From NCBI GenBank assembly GCA_913778455.1, contig CAJYVK010000189.1, forward strand, positions 1 to 49,980: a DNA stretch of 49,980 bases. The letters are read 5' to 3'. The position numbers and the translations under genes were made by a program. Of the stretch, positions 42,701-48,302 are shown in pieces. The notes under the pieces are model-generated. The model saw only the letters and a list, made by a program, of their open reading frames with translations. It had not been told where the DNA came from and ran no database searches. Position 1 is the first letter of the stretch. Every line of letters begins with the position of its first letter. Origin of the DNA: an uncultured Hymenobacter sp. Lineage in GTDB: Bacteria > Bacteroidota > Bacteroidia > Cytophagales > Hymenobacteraceae.

Positions 42701-45510
42701 CCGTGAGCGGTGCTGCTTACAACGCAACTACGGGCCTGGTAACTTTCCCGACCCTGACCTCCGACGCCAGCGGTGCTTCCCAGGTGTTCAAGCTGACTTT
42801 CGCGGCCCCGGCCCAGAGCTTCACGCCGCGTAGCAGCATTGCCTCGACCAGCACCGAGTCGGCCCCGGCCAACAACAGCGCCAGCGTAGCTACTTCGGTA
42901 GCCGCCGTCGCCGACCTGGCTACCCTCGTGAGCGGCCCGGCTACGGCCGTGATTGGCAATGCCGTCACCTACACCACGACCACGACCAACAACGGCCCGG
43001 TAGCCGCTACCAACGTCATTCCGACCCTGCAGCTGCCCACTGGCTTCGACGCCACGACCCTGCGCGTGAACGGAACGACGGGTACCCTGAGCGGTACGAC
43101 CATCACGTACACCTTCGCTTCGGGTGCTACGGCTACCTACAGCACGACCAGCGGTGTAGTAACCTTCTCGACGGTTGGCACCCTGCTCAACGGCGCTAGT
43201 GTGAGCAACTACGCAACTTTCGTAATGCCCAACGCTACCGGTGGCCAAGTTGCCGGTGTGGCTACGGCCACGGCTTCGGGTGCTATCGACCCGACTCCTT
43301 CCAACAACTCGAGCAGCGTAGCTACGAGCATCGCACCCACGACCACGACCTCGGCTGACCTAGTAGCTACCCTGTCGGCTTCGGCTGCCACGGTGGCGGC
43401 CGGTGCCACGGTAACGTACACGGCTACTTACAGCAACGCTGGCAACGACCCCGGCGTGAACGTAGTACCCACCCTGCAACTGCTGCCCGGCCTCACGACG
43501 ACCACCCTGCCTGCGGTAAATGGTAGCGCCGGTACGCTGAATAACGGCGTGATCACGTTCCCGAGCAACGCGACGTATAACCAGCAGACGGGCGTACTGA
43601 CCTTCCCAACCATCGCCAGCCAGGCTAGCGGCAGCGCGGGTACCATCGCCTACGCCGTACAGGTAGTGGCTCCCAACAGCGGCCCGCTGCTGGCTACGGC
43701 TGCTACAACCTCGAACACGAGCGAGCCCAACACGGCCGCTGCTCAGAATAACAATGCCCAGAGCGCCAGCGTGAACATCACGCCGTCGTTCAACGAAGTG
43801 ACGCGCATCAGCGGCCCGACCACGGCTGTAGCTGGCACCAGCCAGACTTACACCGTGACCACGGTCAACAACGGCCCCTCGGCTACTAGCAACCCGACTA
43901 CCCAGACGGTAACGGTGCCCGCCGGCCAGACGCCCACCAACATCACGGGCGGTGGCGTGTATTCGAGCGGCAGCAACACCATCACCTGGACCATCCCGGC
44001 CGGCCAGTCGGCTGGTGTGAACGGTGCCGTAGCCAACAGCTTCACCATCGTGCAGCCCACTACGGCTACTACGCTCACGGCTTCGGTAACGGTAACCGGC
44101 GAGAGCAATACCGGCGACAACTCGTTCGCCATCACGACCGCGCCCACTAACCTGGCTCCGCTGGCTTACGCCGTGGTGAACACGCTGCAAAACCCGCAGT
44201 CGAACGACGCTGGTGGCCTGGCTACCGGCCTGCTCATCTCGCCGCTGAATGCCTCGGATCCCGAGAACTCGTTTGCCACGGCTAAGTACACCATCGTCGC
44301 TATCCCCAGCACTGCCCAAGGCACGCTGTACTACAACAACGCTGGTACCTACACCGCTGTAACGGCCGGTCAGACCCTGACCGACACCCAGGCGCAGACG
44401 CTCCGCTTCAAGGCTGCTGCCAGCTACGTGGGCAATGCCTCGTTCACGTACCTGACCACCGACGCTGCTGGCAACACCTCGCCCGTGGCGAACTACACCA
44501 TCCCGGTTGCTACCGACGCGGAGGCCGCTGCTTACACGCTCACGCCCACCAAGGGCGGTGCTACCCCCTACGCGGCTGGCGATGTTATCGCCTACACTAC
44601 GGATGCTAACGGTGCCGTTTACAACGCCGCCACCGCCTCGGTTTACCAGGCCAATGGCACGCTGCAACCCACGGTTTCGGGTAGCGCTGCGCCGACCAAC
44701 GGTATCGCCGCTGCTAACGCAGTAGCCGGTACCGTCACCGGTCCTGGCACCACGACCGCTACTACGCTCGCCGACATCGGCCTGGCAGTGGATGCTACCG
44801 GTCGCCTCGTGGTAGACGCCAACCCCAGCAAAACCAAGCTCAAGGCTGGCAGCTACTCGGTACAGATTGCGACTACCGATGTGAACGGCGGTACGTCTAC
44901 CCGCACCGTAGCGTTTACAATCCCGGCCAACCCGCTGCCGGTAGTGCTGAGCGCGTTCACGGCCGCGGCCGTGGGCAACCGCGACGCCCAGCTCGACTGG
45001 ACGACGGCCTCGGAGGTGAACTCGGCGTACTTCGACATCGAGCGCAGCCTCGACGGCACGACCTTCACGAAAGTTGGTCAGCTGGCGGCCAAGGGCACCA
45101 GCAGCAGCGCTACGGCCTACGCCCTGCTCGACAAAGGGGTGGCCAGCCTGGCCACGACGGGTACGGTCTACTACCGCCTCAAGCAAGTGGACCAGGACGG
45201 CAAGTTCGCCTACTCGCCCGTGCGCCCGGTGAGCTTCACCAAGGCCGCCGTGGTGAGCCTGAGCCTGTTCCCGAACCCGGCCCAGACGAGCACGGGCCTG
45301 GACCTGCGTCAGCTGCCGGCTGGCGGCTCGTACCAAGTGCGTCTGCTTGACGCCACGGGCCGGGTAGTGCGCGAGCTCACGCTGGGCGGGGGCCAGGTGC
45401 AGTCGCTGGAGGTGAGCAGCCTAGCCACGGGCTCGTACCTCGTACTGGTGACGGGCACCCAGCCCGACGGCTCGACCCTGCGCCAGTCCCTGCGACTCAC
45501 CAAGGAATAG
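33730..45510 (+). CDS. Giant secreted surface protein 2 (three beta-helix modules, DUF11 repeats, T9SS sorting domain)
   Basis: 3926 residues from ATG 33730, which starts the signal peptide MKSTLRLLSLVLAGAAFG (cleavage after RALAQ). After a unique N-terminal domain (27-309) come three tandem modules of 680-694 residues (from 310, 1004 and 1682). Each begins with an SdrD-B-like domain (GYVYEDVNYGGGAGRPRSA, TTTDANGxYTF, YTVRVVNS). A conserved linker (FDVVVNTNDAGQGSLRQFIT) and a right-handed parallel beta-helix full of N/G turns (SGNEVRGNGQAA, ITGNTVTDNG) follow. From DVTVALTGPQ (2372) the protein parallels giant protein 1: DUF11-type repeats, an Ig-like unit (3475-3597), LPVVLSAFTA (3736) and the sorting domain from LSLFPNPAQT (3844). 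I noticed no cysteine in the mature chain. It is probably a surface adhesin or secreted polymer-binding protein; the ligand is unknown. Confidence 0.92.
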   Translation: MKSTLRLLSLVLAGAAFGPPGRALAQTPTLEFTTGAGNPTGNGPTTANQVITFQNNTDNPTGGTFAAYTPTTQATFVLSNFQYTLTTAQTPTTTPVFFGGGSANAQQAAALALFPKVNAIGAPTNGMFSSVASTVGTGIDVAVNNGTEVFVSAEAIPATVPANSRYRYADLTINFNQAVVNPVIQLAGLGSSGTTNGGNFTTSIGFTTELDLVTTGVTLSRLSGSNELTVNATQILNNATSPNTASNNGAASGSVLVTTPSTGITSLTFRLYLRPAAAGGTLHSPDGSTHSGDGWTVGVSSLAAAQPISGYVYEDVNYGGGAGRPRSASGTVGRANARVELYNSAGTFVSATTTDANGLYTFNPGAGTYTVRVVNSSVTSSRTGYVAGLLPVQTYNGTTTAVGGANPAKVDAGNGAAGTTLASLNTATTIAESQAVVTSAAGSSTATGADFGFNFDVVVNTNDAGQGSLRQFITNANALGGETNLAQAGSYTNPANLATGSTAAGLAATALPTGVESSIFMIPAAALTNGVAVITPASQLPQITGANTAINGSTQTFNIGNTNDVLLGAGGTVGTQATALGQLNGPEVQLVGSTAIAFGLDVANSATNSRIRGLSIYGFGNAPDSDNGGNIRNAANTLTITQNVLGTVATSFTAPATLSNSDNVRLIAGTSGITVSNNLIGFANGKGISIDNGVNNVLVSGNEVRGNGQAAANYDGLDINGSAATVQNNLFTGTSGQGIDSYRSSGSNIITGNTVTDNGRGTATLAPTETPGVRIYGTGNSLTQNVIANNYGAGIMLLGATGVAATNNTVMSQNSIFGNGNVTARNGAAATGQVGIDLQVNGDGENGGTSPFVTLNSAATTGANGLVNYPVITNAYITGSNLVVSGYAKSGATIELFSAQANPASVNATGANFGQGRTYLTTVTEGATTGVTDTDNRTGLSYSGNINGFNQGSDTNANGFTFTIPLSSLPGGTLAAGTVLTSTATLGGVTSEFSGNATAAALTGYVYEDVNYGGGAGRPRSATGAVGRPGATVELYNGTTLVGTTTTDANGQYTFGATPGTYTVRVVNSTVTSSRTGYVAGLLPVQTYNGTTTAVGGVNPALTDAAANTGNQSLTALTTGTTTPQSVATVTTTNAGTTGPDFGFNFDVVVNTNNTGQGSLRQFITNANALGGEANLVQAGSNAAGALPAGIETSIFMIPNGTARPGLLASGNGGPASQLNANGVAVITPATILPSVTGANTSIDGSTQTFNIGNTNNVTLGTGGTVGTGATALSTVNGPEVQLTGNTNINSGLYLTNTATSTRVTGLAVYGFGNSVDADDVANIVTLANNTVFTANVLGSTATSFSLPTGGNGGQNVRVQSGTSVNFTNNLVGFAGGTGIYTANGVTNVTITNNEFRSNANVGNYLDGVDAHGASLTVTNNLFAGNAAQGFDSFSSAGSNVVTGNTFTGNGVGNAGGAPSETAAVRIYGTGNTVSQNVINGNYGAGVAVANGATTTISQNSIFNNGTITSANGTAASGEIGIDLLSASDNANTGTAPYVTINDNGDGDTGGNGLLNFPVITSATISNGNLVVQGFARPGSVIELFNPGATADASGFGEGQTYLGTFTEGSAADTDNGTGTYSGTINGLNQGTDNTNRFSFTIPLTGSFAAYAAGSRLTSTATLSGATSEFSGNATVTNALTGFVYEDVNYGGGAGRPRSASGTVARPGARVELYDASGNFVTTTTTDANGQYTFNVPAATYTVRVVNSTVSSSRTGSVAGLLPVQTYNGTTTAVGGANPAKVDAGNGAAGTTLASLNTATTIPESQASFTLNAGATAGPDFGFNFDVVVNTNDAGQGSLRQFITNANALGGEASLAQAGSNAAGALPAGTETSIFMIPNGTARPGLLASGNGGPASQLNANGVAVISPASILPTITGTNTSIDATTQTANIGDTNGGTLGAGGTVGTGATALSTVNRPEVQLVGTRNFDGVVVGAANATVRGFSLYGFDHDITVNTDITAFLIEQNVVGTSATSFTDPGTNVRTLNEGILLNGADNGTVRNNLIGYNGGMGVWVLSNGANGSNNNTISGNEIRGNAQESKPAPEGLVFDGLELQGNSTGNTVSGNLITANYGHGIDSFGNGIGGNTVSGNTISNNGVGVATGTGEEGSGLRVFGATNPTIISGNVLSGNNGSGVLVIGSANQVTISQNSTTGNTRLGIDLLVDNSAPLFYNGNTGTTSNVTLNDNGDTDGGGNGQLNFPVLTTANVSGTSLKVTGYARPGSLVELFLATPLTTDPTNSNRNFGQGSSYLVSRTEGNATDDSNTGTGTYSGLINGVNQGTDNTNLFTFDIPLSSFTAAQRTALLSGNAVLTSTATLANSTSEFSGNLALPITDVTVALTGPQTVTPGQPTGTYTATFTNNGPVTASNVLRTVTLPSGATNVVLPAGATLSGNVIDFGSAATLASGASNSFSFSFTPATTATGTVFIAANTKTDTSQGNNNAPDDSTIGAMVAPTADVFTTIAATTASVAAGTPRTAGTPPTFTVTFNNNGPTTAAGVVAAVQLPTGLTNVVATNGGSYNSTTGIVSYTGLTSIASGTPTTSVITFDAPAAGPIAASATITTTTAEANQTANNQASATMAVVPAFDLLTTITGPASAVAGDLVTLSVTTTNNGPSPAANAVQTVQLGQGLTNVYVSNGGVYNSASTTQTIVSNGVSYSVPAGAVVFPTLASLATGQTVANTISFSMPNATITPTASVTPNTASSANTAGDTNTNNNAANLNAGTTGSTAASVTVLTPQAGTANAYTTITTSAATTTVGNPVTLTVTTGNNGPNAATGVTQTVQLMPGFTTSTIQVNGTTGTLSGNTITFGTGGPTYDTTTGLVVFPTLTNGANGSASGTSVTNTIRLTPSAATSTTVATTGNNGQILAMAGVRTTNTDPVAADNVASVGVTVAPSSDLVATLTGPASAQAGQSVTYTASFVNNGPMAAAGVTETAQLPVGLSTVTITDANGNAVSGAAYNATTGLVTFPTLTSDASGASQVFKLTFAAPAQSFTPRSSIASTSTESAPANNSASVATSVAAVADLATLVSGPATAVIGNAVTYTTTTTNNGPVAATNVIPTLQLPTGFDATTLRVNGTTGTLSGTTITYTFASGATATYSTTSGVVTFSTVGTLLNGASVSNYATFVMPNATGGQVAGVATATASGAIDPTPSNNSSSVATSIAPTTTTSADLVATLSASAATVAAGATVTYTATYSNAGNDPGVNVVPTLQLLPGLTTTTLPAVNGSAGTLNNGVITFPSNATYNQQTGVLTFPTIASQASGSAGTIAYAVQVVAPNSGPLLATAATTSNTSEPNTAAAQNNNAQSASVNITPSFNEVTRISGPTTAVAGTSQTYTVTTVNNGPSATSNPTTQTVTVPAGQTPTNITGGGVYSSGSNTITWTIPAGQSAGVNGAVANSFTIVQPTTATTLTASVTVTGESNTGDNSFAITTAPTNLAPLAYAVVNTLQNPQSNDAGGLATGLLISPLNASDPENSFATAKYTIVAIPSTAQGTLYYNNAGTYTAVTAGQTLTDTQAQTLRFKAAASYVGNASFTYLTTDAAGNTSPVANYTIPVATDAEAAAYTLTPTKGGATPYAAGDVIAYTTDANGAVYNAATASVYQANGTLQPTVSGSAAPTNGIAAANAVAGTVTGPGTTTATTLADIGLAVDATGRLVVDANPSKTKLKAGSYSVQIATTDVNGGTSTRTVAFTIPANPLPVVLSAFTAAAVGNRDAQLDWTTASEVNSAYFDIERSLDGTTFTKVGQLAAKGTSSSATAYALLDKGVASLATTGTVYYRLKQVDQDGKFAYSPVRPVSFTKAAVVSLSLFPNPAQTSTGLDLRQLPAGGSYQVRLLDATGRVVRELTLGGGQVQSLEVSSLATGSYLVLVTGTQPDGSTLRQSLRLTKE
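34657..40842 (+). repeat. Three tandem 2.03-2.08-kb coding repeats
   Basis: Modules A 34657-36738, B 36739-38772 and C 38773-40842 each start at GGCTACGT or GGCTTCGT. Periods are 2082 and 2034 nt, both multiples of three. Blocks near the starts (for example GGCCTGCTGCCGGTGCA at 34891, 36970 and 39007) are nearly identical. B and C share a segment (NGTARPGLLASGNGGP) that A lacks. Confidence 0.9.
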
Positions 45511-45530
45511 GCCTTCGGACCTAACGTACT

Positions 45531-45567
45531 AAAAAGCCTCCCCGCCACTGGCGGGGAGGCTTTTTTT
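45531..45567 (+). terminator. Terminator after giant gene 2
   Basis: AAAAA-GCCTCCCCGCC, 3-nt loop, GGCGGGGAGGC and T7; 20 nt after the stop codon. Confidence 0.95.
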
Positions 45568-45632
45568 GTTTGGCTGCCGCTGGGTGGCATCCCGTATAGC
45601 TAGCCGTTCTTTGTGCTTCGCAATCTTTCCTT

Positions 45633-46127
45633 ATGGCTGATACTCCCTCTTCCCAGCTTACCCATATCGGCCCCAGCGGCCAGCCCGCGATGGTCAACGT
45701 AGGCGGCAAGGCCGTGACGGCCCGGCTGGCCCGCGCCCGCGCCCGAGTAGTACTCGGCCCCGAAATTCTGCAACTCGTGCAGGCCGGCGACCTGCCCACC
45801 CGCAAAGGCCCGGTTTTTCAAACGGCCATCCTGGCCGGCGTAATGGCCGCCAAGAAAACGGCCGACCTCATTCCCCTCTGCCATCCCCTAGGGCTCGACG
45901 ACTGCCAGCTTACCATCGAAGTACTCCCACCCGACGCCGTCCTCATCGAATGCACGGCCCGCGTCACGGGTAAAACCGGCGTGGAAATGGAGGCGCTCAC
46001 CGGGGCCTCCGTTGCCGCCCTCACGGTGTACGACATGTGCAAGGCAATGTCGCACGATATCGTAATCGAACAGGTGCGCCTGGTCGAAAAGACCGGCGGC
46101 AAGTCTGACTTTCACCACGTAGCGTAA
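45633..46127 (+). CDS. moaC: Cyclic pyranopterin monophosphate synthase MoaC
   Basis: 164 residues, the usual length. With MoaA it makes cyclic pyranopterin monophosphate, the first intermediate of molybdenum-cofactor synthesis. Signatures are VNVGGKAVTARLARARARV (21-39), KGPVFQTAILAGVMAAKKTADLIPLCHPL (58-86, broken here by no gap; the CHPL block is 83-86), and KTGVEMEALTGASVAALTVY with YDMCKAMSHD (about 114-143), which provides catalytic Lys and His positions. The end KTGGKSDFHHVA is typical. It faces moaE across a long inverted repeat whose left arm contains the last codons and TAA of moaC. It is the only gene of the cofactor cluster on the plus strand. Confidence 0.97.
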   Translation: MADTPSSQLTHIGPSGQPAMVNVGGKAVTARLARARARVVLGPEILQLVQAGDLPTRKGPVFQTAILAGVMAAKKTADLIPLCHPLGLDDCQLTIEVLPPDAVLIECTARVTGKTGVEMEALTGASVAALTVYDMCKAMSHDIVIEQVRLVEKTGGKSDFHHVA

Positions 46128-46229
46128 GTTTTAGCTTGCGAGCGAGCACCAGCGAGCAATTACGCCTGGGGGACGTTCGCTTACGTGGTTGCTCGCTGGC
46201 GCTCGCCCGCAAGCTAAAGCTTACGCTAC
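46119..46229. repeat. Long inverted repeat between moaC and moaE (41-nt arms)
   Basis: Arms 46119-46159 and 46189-46229 pair with three mismatches around a 29-nt loop. The outer part (GTAGCGTAAGTTTTAGCTTG) resembles the GGTAAGCTTTAGCTTG core at 19399-19480. The left arm overlaps the last two codons and the stop of moaC; the right arm ends 6 nt from the moaE stop. Confidence 0.9.
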
Positions 46230-46235
46230 ATGCGC

Positions 46236-46652
46236 TTACGGGTGGGCGGCTACCCACACGGTGCCGTCTTCGTACTCTTCTTTCTTCCAGATGGGTACTA
46301 CCTCCTTCAGCGTGTCGATGATGTATTGGCAGGCGGCGAATGAATCGGCGCGGTGCGGCGTGGAGACGGCTATCACCACGGCCACGTCGCCGATTTCAAG
46401 CGTGCCGTGGCGGTGCACCACGGCCACCTGACGCAGCATGGGCCATTTTTCCCGGGCCATCTCGGCCACGCGGCGTAGCTGGTGCACGGCCATCGGCGGG
46501 TAGGCTTCGTAGTGCAGGCGTACCACGCGGCGGCCCTCGCTCCGGTTGCGCACGGTGCCGATGAAGGCGTTTACGGCCCCGGCCTCGTCCGATTCGGCGG
46601 CTTGCAGCACGGCCGCTACGTCAATGGCGTGGTCTACTAGGTCGATAAGCAT
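46236..46652 (-). CDS. moaE: Molybdopterin synthase catalytic subunit MoaE
   Basis: 138 residues. MoaE with thiocarboxylated MoaD converts cyclic pyranopterin monophosphate to molybdopterin in the cytosol. Visible signatures are GAVNAFIGTVRNRSEGRRVV (25-44), LHYEAYPPMA, VAVVHRHGTLEIGDVAVVIAV (the HRxGxLxxGDxAVxVAV block), CQYIIDTLKEVVPIWKKE with the catalytic lysine pair, and WVAAHP near the end. It is the last gene of the minus-strand row moeB-like, moaA, moaD, moaE, and is separated from moaD by a hairpin. Confidence 0.97.
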   Translation of the reverse strand: MLIDLVDHAIDVAAVLQAAESDEAGAVNAFIGTVRNRSEGRRVVRLHYEAYPPMAVHQLRRVAEMAREKWPMLRQVAVVHRHGTLEIGDVAVVIAVSTPHRADSFAACQYIIDTLKEVVPIWKKEEYEDGTVWVAAHP

Positions 46653-46682
46653 CGGATAAAATTCGTCGTTACGGAAAGGAGT

Positions 46683-46723
46683 AAAAAGAAGGTCATGCCC
46701 GACTAGTGGACATGACCTCCTTC
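46683..46723 (-). terminator. Hairpin / weak terminator between moaD and moaE
   Basis: GAAGGTCATG...CATGACCTCCTTC with a small bulge and a TTCTTTTT run on the minus strand; it may attenuate rather than stop transcription into moaE. Confidence 0.6.
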
Positions 46724-46741
46724 AGTGGCAGGTACCGCGTG

Positions 46742-46984
46742 CTAGCCTCCGCTTACGGGCGGAATCAAGGCAATCTCGTCGCGCTCGTGCAGGGGCACAT
46801 CGGCAGCGGCGTACTCATTATTGACGGCCACGGCCAGGCTGCGCAGGCCAGCCAGCGCGGGATAGCGCGTGCGCAGCTCGGCCAGCAGGCCCGCGGCCGA
46901 CTGCCCGGCGGGTGCCGTGAGCGTGAGGGACGATTGCCCGACGATCTCGCGGGCAATGCCGAATAAGGCAACGGTTAGGTTCAT
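46742..46984 (-). CDS. moaD: Molybdopterin synthase sulfur-carrier subunit MoaD
   Basis: 80 residues from ATG 46984, giving the usual MoaD start MNLTVALFGIAREIVG; the frame is open upstream without family sequence. It has the ubiquitin-like fold with VAVNNEYAAADVPLHERDEIALIPPVSGG at the end. The C-terminal Gly-Gly is adenylated by the MoeB-type protein encoded two genes upstream on the same strand, then made a thiocarboxylate that supplies sulfur for molybdopterin. It lies 93 nt downstream of moaA and 89 nt upstream of moaE. Confidence 0.96.
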   Translation of the reverse strand: MNLTVALFGIAREIVGQSSLTLTAPAGQSAAGLLAELRTRYPALAGLRSLAVAVNNEYAAADVPLHERDEIALIPPVSGG

Positions 46985-47077
46985 TTCTAGCAGGAGGCAA
47001 TAAGCAGGTAGGTAGCGAATGATTCGTGCAGGCTCTGTCTGGAGCAAGCGCGGCTCCTGGCGACTGCACGCAATAAA

Positions 47078-48094
47078 TTATCCGCCAATGGTCGCCATGC
47101 TCTCGAAGTTGAGCTGGTGCACGGGGCGCTGGCGTTCGGCCTCGAAGCCGTTGGCGGCGCGGTGGTAGAAGGCCTGGCTTAGCGCCTGGGCGATTTGCTG
47201 GTCGGTGGCACCCCCGCGCAACAGCGCCCGCAGGTCGAGGCCGCCCTGGTCGTAGAGGCAGGTTTTAATGCCGCCCTCGGCCGTGAGGCGCAGGCGGTTG
47301 CAGGTGCCGCAGAAGGTACGCGAGTAGGCTGCGATAATGCCGATTTTACCTTGGTGTCCGGCTACGGTGTATTCGCTGGCCGTAGCCCCGGCCGCTGCCG
47401 AGGCGGGCATGAGCGCGCCAAGGTGCGCCTCCAGGTGCTGCCGGATGCGCCGGTGGTGCCAGGGCAGCGACTCGGGTGTGGCCACGTGGCTGCCCCCGTT
47501 GAACGGCATTTCCTCAATGAAGCGGACCTCTACCGGCAAGTCGCGGGTGAGTTCGGCCAGCGGCACGAGATCTTGGATGTTGCGGCCGTCCATCACGACC
47601 GCGTTGATTTTTACTTGAATACCAGCGTCGAGCAGGGCGTAAAACGTGCGCATGACCTGCGGCAGCTCATCGCGCCGGGTGATGTCGAAAAACCGTTGGC
47701 GGTCGAGCGTATCGAGGCTGAGATTCACGGCCTTTACCCCGATGCGGGCCATCGTGGGCACGTGGGGCGCGGTGAGTACGCCGTTGGTAGTCAGGCTGAG
47801 GTCGTCGAGGCCGGGCAGGGCGGCCAGGCGCTCCATGAATGGTACCAGGTCGCGGCGCACGAAAGGCTCGCCGCCGGTGAGGCGCACCTTGCGCACGCCG
47901 AGGTGCGTCATGATTTCCACCAGGCGCAGCATCTCCTCGTAAGTCAGCAGCTCGTGCTTGGGCATGTACTTGATGCCTTCTTCGGGCATGCAGTAGAAGC
48001 AGCGCAGGTTGCACCGGTCGGTCACGGCCAGGCGCAGGTATTCGAGCGGCCGGCCGTGGGAGTCGTGGAGCACAGTGGAGGGGAGGGAAGACAT
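47078..48094 (-). CDS. moaA: GTP 3',8-cyclase MoaA
   Basis: 338 residues, full length. A radical SAM enzyme that converts GTP to 3',8-cyclo-GTP. The N-terminal cluster is C28, C32 and C35 (RCNLRCFYCMPEEG), with the SAM-binding RLTGGEPFVRRDL. The C-terminal cluster is CGTCNRLRLTAEGGIKTCLY (about 267-286). The essential C-terminal Gly-Gly is kept (SMATIGG). ATG 48094 is supported by an exact -7 element 5 nt upstream. MoaC, its partner, is encoded 1 kb away on the other strand. Confidence 0.98.
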   Translation of the reverse strand: MSSLPSTVLHDSHGRPLEYLRLAVTDRCNLRCFYCMPEEGIKYMPKHELLTYEEMLRLVEIMTHLGVRKVRLTGGEPFVRRDLVPFMERLAALPGLDDLSLTTNGVLTAPHVPTMARIGVKAVNLSLDTLDRQRFFDITRRDELPQVMRTFYALLDAGIQVKINAVVMDGRNIQDLVPLAELTRDLPVEVRFIEEMPFNGGSHVATPESLPWHHRRIRQHLEAHLGALMPASAAAGATASEYTVAGHQGKIGIIAAYSRTFCGTCNRLRLTAEGGIKTCLYDQGGLDLRALLRGGATDQQIAQALSQAFYHRAANGFEAERQRPVHQLNFESMATIGG

Positions 48095-48099
48095 CTAGC

Positions 48100-48107
48100 C
48101 AAATATA
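48100..48107 (-). promoter_or_regulatory. -7 promoter element directly before moaA
   Basis: TATATTTG on the minus strand is an exact TAnnTTTG match ending 5 nt before ATG 48094. No -33 TTG is seen at 19 nt. Confidence 0.55.
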
Positions 48108-48210
48108 AGTCGGGGGCTAGCGAGCCGGCAGATTGCGGCCGGCGGTACCTAGCATGGCCTACGCGGCCACGGCCGGGCGGGTTGGCATTTTCCGAAATAG
48201 AAGAAGTCTG

Positions 48211-48260
48211 CTCCGGGGCAAAAGGTTGCCCCCAGCTCCGGGGCAAAAGGTTGCCCCCAG
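48211..48260. repeat. Perfect tandem direct repeat, 2 x 25 bp
   Basis: Units 48211-48235 and 48236-48260 are identical; each holds the palindrome GGGGCAA-AAGG-TTGCCCC. It lies in the 208-nt gap between the moeB-like stop and the moaA start. Confidence 0.92.
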
Positions 48261-48262
48261 CC

Positions 48263-48278
48263 GTCGTTATTTAACGAC
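48263..48278. promoter_or_regulatory. 7-2-7 palindrome between the moeB-like gene and moaA
   Basis: GTCGTTA-TT-TAACGAC, directly after the tandem repeat. It could be a protein-binding site or part of an extended hairpin after the moeB-like gene. Confidence 0.4.
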
Positions 48279-48302
48279 AGCCTACCGACAGTATCAGGTG
48301 GG

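Noticed and set aside
40252..45336. Long minus-strand frames (998 and 658 codons) opposite giant gene 2, and a similar one at 35260-37383
   Set aside because: Same shadow effect: low-complexity Gly/Arg/Val composition, no recognisable domain, and full overlap with a well-supported gene.
24227..45510. Repeated DNA in the giant genes considered as a CRISPR array or other non-coding repeat
   Set aside because: Repeat periods are multiples of three, the frame stays open, and the units translate into known extracellular domain types. There are no short regular spacers and no cas genes.
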